Source: Brevundimonas sp. (GTDB lineage Bacteria; Pseudomonadota; Alphaproteobacteria; Caulobacterales; Caulobacteraceae). Taken from it: a DNA stretch of 6,507 nucleotides. Position numbers and translations under genes: made by a program. Shown in pieces: positions 5,326 through 6,507 of this stretch. The notes beneath the pieces are model-generated. The model ran no database searches. It saw nothing but the letters and a program-made list of their open reading frames with translations, and was not told the origin of the DNA. Numbering within the stretch: position 1 is the stretch's first letter; each line of letters opens with the position of its first letter. The stretch covers positions 1 to 6,507 of the forward strand of contig NZ_JAVHLH010000166.1 of the NCBI RefSeq assembly GCF_031082345.1, read 5' to 3'.

Positions 5326-6507
5326 GAGAACGGGCCGCTTCCTCCGGTCAACCGCGAAGGCCCCGGGTCGCGTCCATAGCTCCCTATGCCTTTACTGTCG
5401 GAGCTGTCCTCCTGGGTTGGCAGATCGCTATTCAGCCGGTTGTGATGCGGGCGCCGGTTGGAGCCGCCATCAGGATCGCTCCAGGATCGCCGCAGGTCCT
5501 GCAGAGGGCCGCCGAGGCGGAACTGGCCGCGGGGCGAACTGACAACGCCGCCGCGCTCGGTCGTGACGCCCTCGCCCGTTCACCGTTTGATGTTCGCGCG
5601 CTGAGGACAGTCGGCCTTGCAGAGGCCCAGGCCGGCCGCCGCGACGCTGCAGACGAGATTCTCACGCTCGCGGGGAACTGGAGCCTGCGCGACGATCCCG
5701 CCCACGCCTGGCTCGTGGAACACCGGCTGCGAGCTGGCGATTACTCTTCGGCCTTTGCTCACGCTGACACGCTGGCGCGGCGGCGTGTGGATATCCATCC
5801 CCAGATCTTCGAACTGTTCTCTGTCGCAGCCGCGGCAGACCCGAAGCGAGTTTTGCCGGTGCTGGCGCGGCTGCTGGTTGCCGACCCGCCCTGGCGGTCG
5901 GCCTATCTGTCGAGCCTCAACACGACAACTGAGGGTCTCCTGACAGCAGGCAACCTCGCTATCCTCCTGCAGTCCAGCCCCACGCCCTTCACAAATGCAG
6001 AGCTGCAGCGGTTCTACGGGCAATCGTTTGAAAGGGGACAGGTTGATCTCCTCGTTACTGTAAGGACTCGCCTGAATCGCCCGCGTGCCGACTCGGCTGT
6101 AACCAACGGCGGCTTTGATGACCCGACCGCGCCAGCCCCCTTCCAGTGGACATTGATCCAGAAGGCCGGCGCAGTCGCACAGATCATTGGGGATGACCTT
6201 GATCGGGGGGATCCGGCCCTCCGCGTCGAATATGATGGCTATTCAACAGCCGACATCGCCCAGCAACGGACGTTCCTGTCGGCAGGCCGATACCGTTTCC
6301 GCGCGGAGTCGAGAATCGAGGCGGGAGAACCGGCCGGGCGGATGGAGTGGGTCATCACCTGCGCGACGGGCGACGCCAGGCTTGCTTCCGTGCCCGCAGT
6401 ACCCGGCCTGGGCGCCGATGGCGGCGCCTGGACAACCTCGACTGTAGACTTTTCGGTATCGGCGGCCTGTCCCAGTCAGTTGCTCGAACTGCGGGGGCTG
6501 CCCCGGG
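5322..6507 (+). CDS. Membrane-anchored protein with helical TPR-like region and probable beta-sandwich C-terminus (3' end off window)
   Basis: A 395-codon frame is open from the TTG at 5322 to the right edge. The TTG overlaps the kinase stop in the pattern TTGA, and a ribosome site sits nine bases before it. The first in-frame ATG is at 5445 and would remove the only membrane segment (about 21-41, PYAFTVGAVLLGWQIAIQPVV region), which follows a basic N-terminus (RRPR, 12-15); this favours TTG. Residues about 50-150 read as repeated helical pairs with TPR-like spacing (for example QVLQRAAEAELAAGRTDNAA, then VRALRTVGLAEAQAGRRDAA). From about 261, NGGFDDP...FQWTLIQ resembles the opening of carbohydrate-binding-module-like jelly rolls, followed by alternating strands (ALRVEYDG, GRYRFRAESRIEAG, MEWVITCATG). 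The predicted layout is one inner-membrane anchor with the bulk in the periplasm. Its position suggests an accessory role in polysaccharide assembly or export, but no specific function is recognised and the C-terminus is missing. Confidence 0.82.
   Translation, partial: MRERAASSGQPRRPRVASIAPYAFTVGAVLLGWQIAIQPVVMRAPVGAAIRIAPGSPQVLQRAAEAELAAGRTDNAAALGRDALARSPFDVRALRTVGLAEAQAGRRDAADEILTLAGNWSLRDDPAHAWLVEHRLRAGDYSSAFAHADTLARRRVDIHPQIFELFSVAAAADPKRVLPVLARLLVADPPWRSAYLSSLNTTTEGLLTAGNLAILLQSSPTPFTNAELQRFYGQSFERGQVDLLVTVRTRLNRPRADSAVTNGGFDDPTAPAPFQWTLIQKAGAVAQIIGDDLDRGDPALRVEYDGYSTADIAQQRTFLSAGRYRFRAESRIEAGEPAGRMEWVITCATGDARLASVPAVPGLGADGGAWTTSTVDFSVSAACPSQLLELRGLPR

Noticed and set aside
6187..6447. 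An 86-codon plus-strand open frame near the right edge
   Set aside because: It is an out-of-frame shadow of the third gene, whose reading frame is continuous through this stretch.

Overview
The window is a high-GC bacterial segment that looks like part of an extracellular polysaccharide (EPS, capsule or holdfast-like) locus. Composition, the style of the proteins and the gene set suggest an alphaproteobacterium, perhaps of the Caulobacterales or a relative. That placement is an inference from reading the sequence, not from a database search.

Layout: positions 1-1775 (minus strand) hold most of a membrane-bound nucleoside-diphosphate-sugar 4,6-dehydratase of the WbpM/PglF/CapD type; its last residues lie off the left edge. 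Positions 1776-2196 are a 421-base divergent intergenic region without a credible gene. It is rich in symmetric elements: a 15-base tandem repeat, a perfect 18-base palindrome and a long hairpin, all built around GGACA/TGTCC half-sites. On the plus strand follow a Wza-family outer-membrane polysaccharide export lipoprotein (2197-2889), a 150-base gap, a fused Wzz/Wzc-type chain-length regulator and BY-kinase (3040-5325), and a third gene that starts at a TTG overlapping the kinase stop codon. This third gene encodes a membrane-anchored protein with a helical, TPR-like region and a probable beta-sandwich C-terminus, and it runs off the right edge (5322-6507).

How the genes fit together: the dehydratase would supply a 6-deoxy-4-keto-HexNAc nucleotide sugar for repeat-unit synthesis. 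The BY-kinase would control polymer length and export from the inner membrane through phosphorylation of its C-terminal tyrosine cluster. The export lipoprotein would form the outer-membrane exit channel. The third protein is translationally coupled to the kinase and may be an accessory factor in assembly or export, but its function is not known from sequence. No glycosyltransferase, flippase, polymerase or tyrosine phosphatase is present here; these would have to be encoded elsewhere. No RNA gene, insertion sequence, CRISPR array or tRNA was seen.

The genes belong to known families. The least explained parts are the GGACA/TGTCC-rich divergent control region and the third, TTG-initiated gene.
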